Assembly: GCF_014648895.1 (NCBI RefSeq)
Contig: NZ_BMRZ01000019.1
Coordinates: 62,001 to 126,000, forward strand
Length of the DNA stretch: 64,000 bases
Source: Streptomyces tanashiensis
GTDB lineage: Bacteria > Actinomycetota > Actinomycetes > Streptomycetales > Streptomycetaceae
Reading direction: 5' to 3'
Part shown: positions 43,814 through 52,039 of the stretch, in pieces
How the letters are laid out: each line of letters starts with the position of its first letter
Position numbering within the stretch: position 1 is the stretch's first letter
Notes under the pieces: generated by a model
Told to the model about the DNA's origin: nothing
Database searches by the model: none
Seen by the model: only the letters and a program-made list of their open reading frames with translations
Made by a program: the position numbers and the translations under genes

Positions 43814-44596
43814 ATGCATCTGATCCCTCTGTTCCTCGCCCTGGCCCTCGTGTGGCCGGTGGGCCCGCCCCCGCCGGAGATCCTCCGCGGCTGGCAGCCC
43901 CCGCCCGGCCCGTACGCCGCGGGCCACCGCGGTGTGGACCTCGCCGCGCCCCCGGGCACCCCGGTCGTCGCCCCGGCCGCGGGCACGGTCACCTTCGCGG
44001 GCCCGGTGGGCGGCCGCGGCGCCGTCACCCTCACCCTTCCGGGCAGGGGCACTCCCCCGCTCCGTACGACCTTCACCCCGGTGACCCCGCTGGTACCGGC
44101 CGGCACCCGGGTCGCGGCGGGCACCCCGATCGCACGGGTCACGGAGAGCTCCCACTGCCCCCGAGCCTGCCTCCACTGGGGTCTCCTCAGGGGCGGGGAG
44201 TATCTGAACCCCCTGCTCCTGACGAGAAGGGCCCCCTCGCGTCTGCTCCCGCTCGCGGGTGGCTCAGGCCTGGCGGCCGGTGACGCCGTGGAGGGCCATC
44301 GTGACCGCCGCTTCGGCGATGTCCGCGGGATCCTCGGCGGCGCCGAGCTCGATGCGGCGGACGGCGGCGTCGACGACGCCCTGGAGGAGCATGGCGCCCA
44401 GGCGGGGCTGGGGCTGTCCCAGGGCGGCGAGTGCTTCGACGATCATCGCGACGAGGCCGCCGTGGGCCGCGCGGATCTTCTCACGGGCGCCGTCGTCCAG
44501 TTCGCTCGCCGAGATGGCGACGACCGCGCGGTGGCGCCGGTCCCCGACGAGGTCCAGCTGCTTGCGGACGTACGCCTCGACCTTGCCGCTCGGTGA
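43814..44596 (+). CDS. M23/LytM-like peptidase, with a tail running antisense into tetR
   Basis: From the ATG at 43814 the frame gives 260 aa. A hydrophobic N-terminus (about 1-15) may be a signal peptide. The LytM-like core is GHRGVDLAAPPGTPVVAPAAGTV and SHCPRACLHWGLLRGGEYLNPL. The first His of the HxH zinc motif is Cys (CLH), so activity is doubtful; actinomycete relatives may share this. The recognisable domain ends near residue 150 at base 44264. The remaining 110 codons lie antisense in the TetR gene, so the true end is uncertain: a natural long tail or a nearby frameshift. Confidence 0.6.
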   Translation: MHLIPLFLALALVWPVGPPPPEILRGWQPPPGPYAAGHRGVDLAAPPGTPVVAPAAGTVTFAGPVGGRGAVTLTLPGRGTPPLRTTFTPVTPLVPAGTRVAAGTPIARVTESSHCPRACLHWGLLRGGEYLNPLLLTRRAPSRLLPLAGGSGLAAGDAVEGHRDRRFGDVRGILGGAELDAADGGVDDALEEHGAQAGLGLSQGGECFDDHRDEAAVGRADLLTGAVVQFARRDGDDRAVAPVPDEVQLLADVRLDLAAR

Positions 44597-44854
44597 CTCC
44601 GCGCCGGCCATGGCGGCCTCGACCTCGGCGGCCCAGACGGGGAAGTCGACGGCGCACAGCTCTTCGACGACGGCGGCGCGGGACCGGAAGTACTCGTAGA
44701 CCGACGAGCGGGCGAGGCCCGTGCGCTCGGCGAGGGCGGAGAAGGTCAGCGCCTCCGTACCACCCTCGGACAGCAGGGAACGCGCGGCGTCCAGCAGGGC
44801 GCCGCGCTGCATCGTCCGGTGCTCGGCCACCGAGGCCGCTCGAATCCTGGGCAC
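44264..44854 (-). CDS. TetR/AcrR-family transcriptional regulator
   Basis: 196 aa. N-terminal helix-turn-helix: RGALLDAARSLLSEGGTEALTFSALAERTGLARSSVYEYFRSRAAVV. The rest is an all-helical ligand domain. It starts 134 bases downstream of the whiG start and lies just past the whiG stop; the same-strand order is whiG then tetR, with 29 bases between. No target is evident. Confidence 0.87.
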   Translation of the reverse strand: MPRIRAASVAEHRTMQRGALLDAARSLLSEGGTEALTFSALAERTGLARSSVYEYFRSRAAVVEELCAVDFPVWAAEVEAAMAGAESPSGKVEAYVRKQLDLVGDRRHRAVVAISASELDDGAREKIRAAHGGLVAMIVEALAALGQPQPRLGAMLLQGVVDAAVRRIELGAAEDPADIAEAAVTMALHGVTGRQA

Positions 44855-44883
44855 GGCTCCACTGTACGACCGGGCCGCAAGCC

Positions 44884-45720
44884 TCAGCGTCCGACGTCGG
44901 CCAGCTTGGCGCGGAGCTGGAGGACGGACTTGGTGTGGATCTGGCTGACCCGGCTCTCGGTGACACCGAGGACATGGCCGATCTCGGCGAGGGTCAGGCC
45001 CTCGTAGTAGTAGAGCGTGACGACGGTCTTCTCCCGCTCGGGGAGCGTGTTGATGGCGCGGGCGAGCAGCCGGCGCAGCTCACGGTCCTCGGCCACCTCG
45101 ACGGGGTTGTCGGCGGCGGTGTCCTCCAGGGTGTCCATGAGCGACAGCCGGTCGCCGCCCTCGCCGCCGACGTGCAGCAGCTCTTCCAGGGCGACCACGT
45201 TCGCCAGGGACAACTGGCTGAAGACCCCGTGCAGTTCCTCCAGCGTGATGTCCATCTCCGCGGCGACCTCGCTCTCGGAGGGGGTCCGGCGGAGCTGGGC
45301 TTCGAGGGTGGCGTAGGCGCGCTCGACGTTGCGGGCCTTCTGGCGGACGGAGCGCGGGATCCAGTCCAGGGCGCGGAGTTCGTCGATCATGGCGCCGCGG
45401 ATGCGGGTGATCGCGTACGTCTCGAACTTGATCGCCCGCTCGACGTCGAACTTCTCGATGGCGTCGATGAGGCCGAAGACCCCGGAGGAGACGAAATCGG
45501 CCTGTTCCACGTTGGACGGCAGCCCCACGCTGACTCGTCCGGCGACGTACTTGACGAGGGGCGAGTAGTGCAGGATCAGCTGCTCCCGCAGCCGCTCGTC
45601 GCCGGTGTCCTTGTAGGACCGCCACAGCTCGTCGAGTGAGGTCGGTGCGGGCGGTCGCATGGCGCCCCGGGCTGCTGGGGGCGCCGCAGCGCGGTCAGAC
45701 CCGGAGGTGTGCTGGGGCAT
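44884..45720 (-). CDS. whiG: RNA polymerase sigma factor WhiG (FliA class)
   Basis: 278 aa from the ATG ending at 45720. Region 2 (LILHYSPLVKYVAGRV, GVFGLIDAIEKFD, KFETYAITRIRGAMIDELR), region 3, and region 4 HTH (TLAEIGHVLGVTESRVSQIHTKSV) are all intact. The protein starts MPQHTSGSDRAA like known Streptomyces WhiG. It directs early sporulation genes in aerial hyphae (whiH, whiI). Upstream is the dprA-comM-yraN block on the same strand. The gene is strong evidence that the organism sporulates. Confidence 0.95.
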   Translation of the reverse strand: MPQHTSGSDRAAAPPAARGAMRPPAPTSLDELWRSYKDTGDERLREQLILHYSPLVKYVAGRVSVGLPSNVEQADFVSSGVFGLIDAIEKFDVERAIKFETYAITRIRGAMIDELRALDWIPRSVRQKARNVERAYATLEAQLRRTPSESEVAAEMDITLEELHGVFSQLSLANVVALEELLHVGGEGGDRLSLMDTLEDTAADNPVEVAEDRELRRLLARAINTLPEREKTVVTLYYYEGLTLAEIGHVLGVTESRVSQIHTKSVLQLRAKLADVGR

Positions 45721-45959
45721 GCGTTGCCTTGAGCCGTTCTGCTGTCGGGTGTGTCGGTGCGGTTGTCCTGGAGGGAATTCTGGTGAGCGTAGCGTGAGTG
45801 CGCTGTCGCGGTGCGCGAACATCGGCGGATCGCGCCGCTCCGGGTGGACGCCGTCGGCCACATCTTCGAACCCGGGCCGTGGCGCGTGTCGGCCCCTCGG
45901 GTGCGACCGAGAGAACTCGGTTCTTCATCGGCTTCACCTTTTCACCCGAATGCGCCAGG
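45721..45959 (-). promoter_or_regulatory. dprA-whiG intergenic region with the presumed whiG promoter
   Basis: 239 bases between the dprA stop and the whiG start. A small inverted repeat (ACCGAG / CTCGGT around a 4-base loop) lies at 45906-45921 and may end the dprA transcript. No convincing -10/-35 pair could be set. A short frame beginning MKPMKNR at 45937 has a weak Shine-Dalgarno but loses any protein-like character and overlaps whiG. Confidence 0.4.
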
Positions 45960-47162
45960 TCAAGTACCGCCTCGCCGGGCGTTCGACGCTTCTGTCGCGG
46001 TGTTCGTCAACCGCCAGCCCTCCCCGTGCCGTTCGACGAAGCCGAGCGAATGGAGTTCGTACAGCTTGGCGAGGGTGTCGTCCGGGGTGGTCCCGGCCCG
46101 GCGGGCGACGACGGTGGTGGGCGTGGGACCGCGGGCGGGGATCGCTTCGAGGACGTGCGCGGCGGCCGGGGCGAGGAGGTCGCGGGGCAGGACGGGGCCC
46201 CGGCGCGCGGGGGCGAGCCGGCCGATGTCCCCGACGAGCTCGATGATCTCGTCGGTGTCGGTGACGAGGGTGGCGTCGCCGCGCAGCAGTTCGTGGACGC
46301 CGGCGGAGAGTGCGCTGGTCACGGGGCCGGGGACGCCCATGGTGTGGCGGCCGAGGCGGGCGGCGGCGCGGGCGGTGACGAGGGAGCCGCTGCGGTGCTG
46401 GGCCTCGACGACGACGGTCCCCCGGGTGAGGGCGGCGATGACGCGGTTGCGGAGGATGAAGCGGCTGGGGGTGGGGTGGCTGTCGGGGGGCAACTCGCCG
46501 ACGACGAGGCCCTGTTCCGCGACGCGTCGGATGAGGCGGTCGTGGCCGCGGGGGTACGGGGTGTCGACGCCGCAGGCGAGGACGGCGACGGTCGCGCCGC
46601 CCGCGGCGAGGGCGCCCCGGTGGGCGGCGCCGTCGATGCCGTAGGCGGCTCCCGAGACGACGACCCAGCCCTGTCGACTGAGGCCCGCGGCGAGGTCGGC
46701 CGCGGTGTGGGCGCCGTACGGGGTGCAGGCGCGGGCGCCGACGAGGGCGACGGAGCGCAGGGCCCAGGTGCGCAGGTCGGCCGGGCCGCGCACCCAGAGG
46801 CCGATCGGTCGGGCGTCGCCGAGGTCGTCGAGTTGACGTGGCCATTCGGTGTCGCCGGGGACGAGGAAGCGGCCGCCGAGGCCGTGGACGGTGTCGAGGT
46901 CGTGGCCGGGCCGGGCGGCGGTGGCGCGTTGTCGCCAGGAGGCGACGCGTTTGGCTCCGGTGCCGGGGAAGGGCGAGGTGTCGTCCCCGCCGTGGAGCAG
47001 GCGGTCGAGGAAGCCGGTGGCGCCGTACCGGCGGAGCCAGCGGCCGGCGTGCTCGTCGCCGGGCTCGACGGCGCGGCTGAGGGCCGCACGGGCGAGGTGC
47101 TCCTCGGTGGGGGCGGGAGGGGGAGCGGGCGTGGGGGCGGAGGGAGTGGAGGGAGTGGTCAT
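45960..47162 (-). CDS. dprA: DNA-processing protein DprA (Smf)
   Basis: 400 aa. The Rossmann-like DprA core is clear: VALVGARACTPYG, SGAAYGIDGAAHRGAL, LACGVDTPYPRGH, PPDSHPTPSRFILRNRVIAALTRGTVVVEA. A C-terminal winged-helix domain follows. DprA loads RecA on single-stranded DNA in natural transformation; in Streptomyces its role is unclear. The ATG overlaps the comM stop (ATGA). Confidence 0.92.
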   Translation of the reverse strand: MTTPSTPSAPTPAPPPAPTEEHLARAALSRAVEPGDEHAGRWLRRYGATGFLDRLLHGGDDTSPFPGTGAKRVASWRQRATAARPGHDLDTVHGLGGRFLVPGDTEWPRQLDDLGDARPIGLWVRGPADLRTWALRSVALVGARACTPYGAHTAADLAAGLSRQGWVVVSGAAYGIDGAAHRGALAAGGATVAVLACGVDTPYPRGHDRLIRRVAEQGLVVGELPPDSHPTPSRFILRNRVIAALTRGTVVVEAQHRSGSLVTARAAARLGRHTMGVPGPVTSALSAGVHELLRGDATLVTDTDEIIELVGDIGRLAPARRGPVLPRDLLAPAAAHVLEAIPARGPTPTTVVARRAGTTPDDTLAKLYELHSLGFVERHGEGWRLTNTATEASNARRGGT

Positions 47163-48772
47163 ACGAACTCCCCCGCTCCGACGGGCACGCCGCGGGCGAC
47201 GCCGGTGCGCAGTTCCAGGGCGAGGCCGATGTCCTGGCTGTCGGGCCGGTCGTGTCCGGCCAGGTCGGCGACGGTCCAGGCGACGCGGAGGACGCGGTCG
47301 AGGCCGCGGGCGGTGAGCAGCCCGCGCTCGATGTCGCGTTCCGCGGCGGCGAGGGCGCCGGGTACGGCGAGGTAGCGGGTGCGGAGCTCGTGTCCGGGGA
47401 TCTCGCTGTTCACCCTCCAGGGGGTGTCGGCGAGGCGCGCGGCGGCCCTGGCCCGGGCCTCGTGGACGCGCCCGGCGACGGTGGCGGTCGTCTCGCCGCG
47501 CCCGCCCTGTCCGAGGAGGTCGGCCCGGGTGACGGGCTCGACCTCCACACGGAGGTCGACGCGGTCGAGCAGGGGTCCGGAGAGCCGCGCCTGGTAGCGG
47601 CGGACGAGGGAGGCGGGGCATTCGCAGCCGGTGCCGAGGAGGGTGTGCCGGCCGCAGGGGCAGGGGTTGGCGGCGAGGGCGAGGAGGAAGCGGGCGGGGA
47701 GGCGGACGACGCCGGCGGCGCGGGCGATGACGACGTGTCCGGATTCGAGGGGCTGGCGGAGCGCGTCGAGTGCTTTGCCGGAGAACTCCGGGGCTTCGTC
47801 GAGGAAGAGGACGCCCCGGTGGGCCAGGGAGACGGCGCCGGGCCTGGGGAGGCCGTTCCCGCCGCCGACCAGGGACTGCATGGTGGCGGAGTGGTGGGGT
47901 GCGCAGTAGGGGGCGCGGCGGACGAGGGGTTCGCCGGGCGGCAGGATGCCGGCGACGGAGTGGACGGCGGTGACCTCCAGGGATTCCTGCCGGGTGAGGG
48001 GCGGGAGGATGCCGGGGAGCCGCTCGGCCAGCATGGTCTTTCCCGCGCCCGGTGGGCCGGAGAGGATCAGGTGGTGGCTGCCCGCGGCGGCGACCTCCAG
48101 GGCGAGGCGGGCCCGGTGCTGGCCGGCGACGTCGGCGAGGTCGGGTCCTTCGGCGGGGCCGGCGGCGAGTCCGGTGCCGAGGCCCGCGCCGGGGACCAGG
48201 AGCCCGGCGAGCATGGCGTCGGGCCTGCCTTCTTCGTCGGCTTCCTCGTCGGGGACGGGTTCGTCGGTGAGGACGGCGATCAGCTGGCGGAGGGTGCGGA
48301 CGCCGAGGACGGAGACGCCGGGGACGAGCGAGGCCTCGCCGGCGGTCTGTTCGGGGACGACGACCTGGCTGTATCCGGCGTCGGCGGCGGCGAGGACGGC
48401 GGGCAGGACGCCGCGGACGGGCCGGACGCGCCCGTCGAGGCCGAGTTCGCCGATGAGGACGAGGTCGGCGATGGCTCGCGGGTCGATGCGCTCGGCGGCG
48501 CCGAGGACGGCGGCGGCGACGGCCAGGTCGAATCCCGAGCCGCCCTTGGGGACGGAGGCCGGGCTGAGGCCGACGGTCAGCTTCTTCTGGGGCCATTCGC
48601 CACCGGAGTTGACGACGGCCGCGCGGACCCGGTCGCGGCTCTCGGTGAGGCTCTTGTCGGGAAGGCCGACGAGGGTGAAGGCGGCGACGCCCGGTTCGAG
48701 GTCGGCCTGGACCTCGACGACGACGCCTTCGACGCCGACGAGGGCGACGGAGCAGGTGCGGGCGAATCCCAT
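47159..48772 (-). CDS. comM: Mg-chelatase-like AAA ATPase, ComM/YifB family
   Basis: 537 aa. N-terminal Lon-like domain (VGLPDKSLTESRDRVRAA, GLSPASVPKGGSGFDLAVAAAVLG), Walker A GPPGAGKT, VLFLDEAPEF, a cysteine pair region (NPCPCGRH...CECP) and a C-terminal helical lid. ComM promotes branch migration of integrating DNA. Coupled by overlap to dprA downstream and yraN upstream. Confidence 0.93.
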   Translation of the reverse strand: MGFARTCSVALVGVEGVVVEVQADLEPGVAAFTLVGLPDKSLTESRDRVRAAVVNSGGEWPQKKLTVGLSPASVPKGGSGFDLAVAAAVLGAAERIDPRAIADLVLIGELGLDGRVRPVRGVLPAVLAAADAGYSQVVVPEQTAGEASLVPGVSVLGVRTLRQLIAVLTDEPVPDEEADEEGRPDAMLAGLLVPGAGLGTGLAAGPAEGPDLADVAGQHRARLALEVAAAGSHHLILSGPPGAGKTMLAERLPGILPPLTRQESLEVTAVHSVAGILPPGEPLVRRAPYCAPHHSATMQSLVGGGNGLPRPGAVSLAHRGVLFLDEAPEFSGKALDALRQPLESGHVVIARAAGVVRLPARFLLALAANPCPCGRHTLLGTGCECPASLVRRYQARLSGPLLDRVDLRVEVEPVTRADLLGQGGRGETTATVAGRVHEARARAAARLADTPWRVNSEIPGHELRTRYLAVPGALAAAERDIERGLLTARGLDRVLRVAWTVADLAGHDRPDSQDIGLALELRTGVARGVPVGAGEFV

Positions 48773-49137
48773 CAGGCCACCCCCTGGGCGTGGGTGAGGA
48801 CGGGGGCGCCCTTGCGCGGCAGGACGATGCCGACGAGGTCGATGCGGACGCCGCCGCCGGGGGCCGGGGTGTCGTTGCGGTCGAGCCAGCAGGCGGCGAG
48901 GCGGCGGAGCCGCTCGGCCTTGCGGGGCGTGACGGCGGCCATCGGGTGCTCGTAGGCGCCGTCGCGCCGGGTCTTGACCTCGCAGATGACGAGGGTGTCG
49001 CCGTCGCGGGCGACGATGTCGATCTCGCCGCTCCGGCCGCAGCGCCAGTTCCGGGCGAGGATGTGCATGCCGGTCGCGGTGAGCCGGCGGGTCGCCAGCT
49101 CCTCGCCGTACCGTCCGAGTGCTTGGGTCTTGTTCAT
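48772..49137 (-). CDS. yraN: YraN-family (UPF0102) endonuclease-like protein
   Basis: 121 aa. The restriction-endonuclease-like core is present: GRYGEELATRRL, GEIDIVARDGDTLVICEVKTRR (the E-x-D...ExK pattern) and VRIDLVGI. Its stop overlaps the comM ATG by one base. Biochemical role unknown, but it is regularly found with comM and dprA. Confidence 0.9.
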   Translation of the reverse strand: MNKTQALGRYGEELATRRLTATGMHILARNWRCGRSGEIDIVARDGDTLVICEVKTRRDGAYEHPMAAVTPRKAERLRRLAACWLDRNDTPAPGGGVRIDLVGIVLPRKGAPVLTHAQGVA

Positions 49138-49268
49138 GCGGTACCACCTCCGTCACCGACTGTGACGGAGTGCGGCGGACCGCGTGCGGCGCTGTGTACG
49201 GCCGGGAGGCTGTGGACAACCTCGTCACCCTTGAGGGTGGTTCGGGCCGGGGAGGCGCGGGGGTGGCC

Positions 49269-49577
49269 TCAGCTGCCGGGAAGTTCGAGGTCGCTCTTGT
49301 TGAGCTCCTCGATGTTCACGTCCTTGAAAGTGAGGACGCGGACCTGCTTGACGAACCTGGCGGGCCTGTACATGTCCCAGACCCAGGCGTCAGCCATGCT
49401 GACCTCGAAGAAGACCTCGCCCTGCACCGAGTGCACCTGCATCTCGTAGTCGTTGGTGAGGTAGAAGCGCCGCTCGGTCTCGATCACGTATTTGAACAGC
49501 CCGACGACGTCGCGGTACTCCCGGTAGAGCTTCAGCTCCATCTCGGTCTCGTACTTCTCGAGGTCCTCGGCGCTCAT
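49269..49577 (-). CDS. DUF2469 family protein
   Basis: 102 aa from the ATG ending at 49577. The sequence (MSAEDLEKYETEMELKLYRE, VIETERRFYLTNDYE, DAWVWDMYRPARFVKQVRVLTFKDVNIEEL) is the nearly invariant actinobacterial DUF2469 protein. Function unknown. It sits 131 bases upstream of yraN with its own gap, downstream of the NUDIX gene. Confidence 0.9.
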   Translation of the reverse strand: MSAEDLEKYETEMELKLYREYRDVVGLFKYVIETERRFYLTNDYEMQVHSVQGEVFFEVSMADAWVWDMYRPARFVKQVRVLTFKDVNIEELNKSDLELPGS

Positions 49578-49632
49578 GGCATGTTCCCCTTCAGCCGTGC
49601 GTCCCCCTATTGTGCGCCAGTCGTACGCGCCC

Positions 49633-50253
49633 CTAAACGATTTCGGGGGCGAGAACCACCGGTGCACTCGGAGGTCCCTCGTCGAGCAGCGTGTGGAGCA
49701 GCTCGGCGAGCCTGGTCGGGTACACCGTCTCACGGGCCGCCGACAGTTCGGCGGAGGTCCACCATCTCAGGCCCGCGAGACTGCGGGTCTCCAGCTCCGT
49801 GAGGGCCTGCGGCCGGGGCGCGGCCTCGGTCCCGCGGGTGCGGGCCAGGTAGTACCACTCGTCCTGGTCCCAGCGGCGCCCGTCGAAGGGGAACGAGCAG
49901 TACCGCTTCCAGAGCACCGGGCCGAGTTCGACCTCGGTGATGCCGGTCTCCTCCGCCAGTTCGCGCAGCGCCGCCTCCTCCCGGGTCTCGTCGCCCTCCA
50001 GGCCGCCGCCCGGGGTGAACCACCAGCTGTCGTCCGGGTGGTCGGGCTCGTAGCCGTGCATGAGCAGGATGCGGTCGTCGGGGTCGAGCAGCACGACCCG
50101 CGCGACCCGCCGCCGCACGGCCGCCGACCCGGACCCCGACCCCGGCAGCGACACCGGTCCCGGCCCGGGCTCGGACCCCGGCGCAGGCGACGACGCCCCC
50201 GCCGGCCGGGTCTCGGAACCGGACCCCGGCCCCGCGCTCCCCGTGTCCCTCAT
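49633..50253 (-). CDS. NUDIX hydrolase
   Basis: 206 aa. The Nudix box GGGLEGDETREEAALRELAEETG spans 82-104 with all metal ligands. The first 45 residues are a Gly/Pro/Ser low-complexity tail. Hydrolyses a nucleoside diphosphate linked to an unknown group. Its start overlaps the sipZ stop by four bases, so it is in the signal peptidase operon. Confidence 0.88.
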   Translation of the reverse strand: MRDTGSAGPGSGSETRPAGASSPAPGSEPGPGPVSLPGSGSGSAAVRRRVARVVLLDPDDRILLMHGYEPDHPDDSWWFTPGGGLEGDETREEAALRELAEETGITEVELGPVLWKRYCSFPFDGRRWDQDEWYYLARTRGTEAAPRPQALTELETRSLAGLRWWTSAELSAARETVYPTRLAELLHTLLDEGPPSAPVVLAPEIV

Positions 50254-51017
50254 GCCCCCACCTTCTCCCGCGTGCCCGGCCGCTGCCCGTCGGGCCGGCG
50301 CCGGGTCAGGCGGCGTGCCACCGGACCGTACGCGGCCCCCACGAGGATCAGCGCGGTGCCGGCCGTGATCGCCGTGAAGAGCGCCGTGAACGGACCCGGC
50401 TGCGAGATGCCGCCCGGGAGGTCGGCGAAGCCCTCGGGGGGCGCCAGGAGACCCTTGGCGGGCCAGACGACGGCGTCGACCCTGCCGACGACCGTGGAGC
50501 GCGGCACGGAGCCCTGTCCGGCCTCCTCCATGTGCGTACGGGAGTCGAGCGAGGTGTGCCGGTCGTCGCCGAGCAGGAAGAGGTTGTCCCGGGGGACGGT
50601 CACGGAGAAGTCCTGGCCCGAGGCGACCGTCCGGCCGCCGGGTCCGGGCCGGAGGTACGGCTCCTCGACGGGCTTGCCGTTCACGGTGAGCCGCCCGTCC
50701 CGGTCGCAGCAGGCGACGGTGTCGCCGCCGACGGCGGCGACCCGCTTGACCATGGGCGAGGAGCCCCAGAGCGGGTCGGTGAAGACGACGACGTCACCGC
50801 GCCGCACCTCGTCGCCGTCGATCCGCTGGGCGAGGATCTTGGACCCGACGTCGAGGGTCGGGGTCATCGAGTCGGTGGGGACGGTGTACGGCTGGTAGAG
50901 CACGGCGCCCCAGACGAATCCGCCGAGGAAGAGCACACAGCCGACGGCCACGGCCAGCCCCGACAGCACGCTGCCGAGGCGGCCGTGGCCGCCCTTGGTC
51001 CGTATGTTTCCGCTCAT
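50250..51017 (-). CDS. sipZ: Type I signal peptidase SipZ
   Basis: 255 aa. One N-terminal membrane anchor, catalytic Ser S50 in PTDSMTPTL, Lys K91 in VKRVAAVGGD, and a C-terminal membrane segment (TALFTAITAGTALILVGAAY). It cleaves signal peptides of secreted proteins on the outer face of the membrane. Fourth and last of four adjacent sip genes; 75 bases separate it from sipY. The name follows the order known in S. coelicolor and S. lividans. Confidence 0.9.
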   Translation of the reverse strand: MSGNIRTKGGHGRLGSVLSGLAVAVGCVLFLGGFVWGAVLYQPYTVPTDSMTPTLDVGSKILAQRIDGDEVRRGDVVVFTDPLWGSSPMVKRVAAVGGDTVACCDRDGRLTVNGKPVEEPYLRPGPGGRTVASGQDFSVTVPRDNLFLLGDDRHTSLDSRTHMEEAGQGSVPRSTVVGRVDAVVWPAKGLLAPPEGFADLPGGISQPGPFTALFTAITAGTALILVGAAYGPVARRLTRRRPDGQRPGTREKVGA

Positions 51018-51091
51018 GTGCGCACCCCGTAGGTCTGTCGGCGGACCGTAGTCCTGTCGACGGTCCGGGACGGCACCCTACCCGCGGGTCG

Positions 51092-52039
51092 CTACTCGGC
51101 GGTATGCCGTGCGGCCTGCTTCTTCCGGCGCCACAGCACGAGCGGGAGCGCCCCGGCGAGACCGGCCGCTCCCATGGGGGCGGCGGCCATGGCCTTGTCG
51201 AGGGCCGGCTGGTCGAAGACCTCGGGGATCGGGAGCGTGGCCCAGCGCGTGACCGGCCAGGCGACCACGACGGCGCGGCCCACGACCTCGTCGTTGGAGA
51301 CGGTGCCGCCACCGGGGAGCTGCTGGTGGAAGCGGGAGTCCAGGGAGTTCTGGCGGTTGTCGCCCATGACCCAGATCCGGTCCTTGGGGACCTTGATCGG
51401 GCCGAAGGAGTCCTGGCAGGGCACCGCGCCGGGGGCGAGGTACGCGCTCTCGTCGAGCGCCACGCCGTTGAGGACGACCTTGCCGCCCTCCTTGCAGGAG
51501 ATGGTGTCGCCGCCGACCGCGATGACGCGCTTGATGAGGTCCTTCTCCTCGGCGGACGGCATGAGGCCGATGAAGCTGAGGAACTTCTGCACGACGTTCG
51601 GCTTGGGGGCCTCCTGGCCCTCCAGCCAGCCGCCCGGGTCGTGGAAGACGACGACCTCGCCGCGCTCGGGCTCGGAACCGAACCAGGGGGTCAGCTTGTC
51701 GACGAGGACGCGGTCGCCCTTCTGGAGGGTGTTCATCATCGATTCCGAGGGGATCGAGAACGCCTGCACCAGGAAGGTCTTGATCAGCAGGGCGAGCACC
51801 AGGGCGATACCGACGAGAAGCGGCAGTTCCTTCCAGAAGGAACGCGGCTTCTTCGGGTACTTGCCCTCGCCCGCGGCTGCGTCGCCGTCATCGCCCGGCG
51901 TACCGTCGCCCGGCGGCTGCGCCTGCTCGTCACCCGTCACGTCGTCACCCGTCGTGTCATCGCGGAAGGCCCCGTCGGCCCTCTTCTCGGGCTCATCGTG
52001 TCCGGATCGTGCGCCGACGGCCAAATCCCCCACATCCAC
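51092..52039 (-). CDS. sipY: Type I signal peptidase SipY
   Basis: 315 aa from a GTG at 52039; a second GTG two codons later is possible. An acidic N-terminal tail of about 65 residues, a membrane anchor, Ser S100 in PSESMMNTL and Lys K170 in LIKRVIAVGGD, DNRQNSLDSR box near the end, and a C-terminal hydrophobic segment with a basic tail. It overlaps the sipX 3' end by 47 bases. Confidence 0.9.
   Translation of the reverse strand: MDVGDLAVGARSGHDEPEKRADGAFRDDTTGDDVTGDEQAQPPGDGTPGDDGDAAAGEGKYPKKPRSFWKELPLLVGIALVLALLIKTFLVQAFSIPSESMMNTLQKGDRVLVDKLTPWFGSEPERGEVVVFHDPGGWLEGQEAPKPNVVQKFLSFIGLMPSAEEKDLIKRVIAVGGDTISCKEGGKVVLNGVALDESAYLAPGAVPCQDSFGPIKVPKDRIWVMGDNRQNSLDSRFHQQLPGGGTVSNDEVVGRAVVVAWPVTRWATLPIPEVFDQPALDKAMAAAPMGAAGLAGALPLVLWRRKKQAARHTAE

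Noticed and set aside
45695..45937. 80-codon frame MKPMKNR... upstream of whiG as a leader peptide
   Set aside because: Only the first seven residues look coding; it overlaps the whiG start and has a weak ribosome-binding site.
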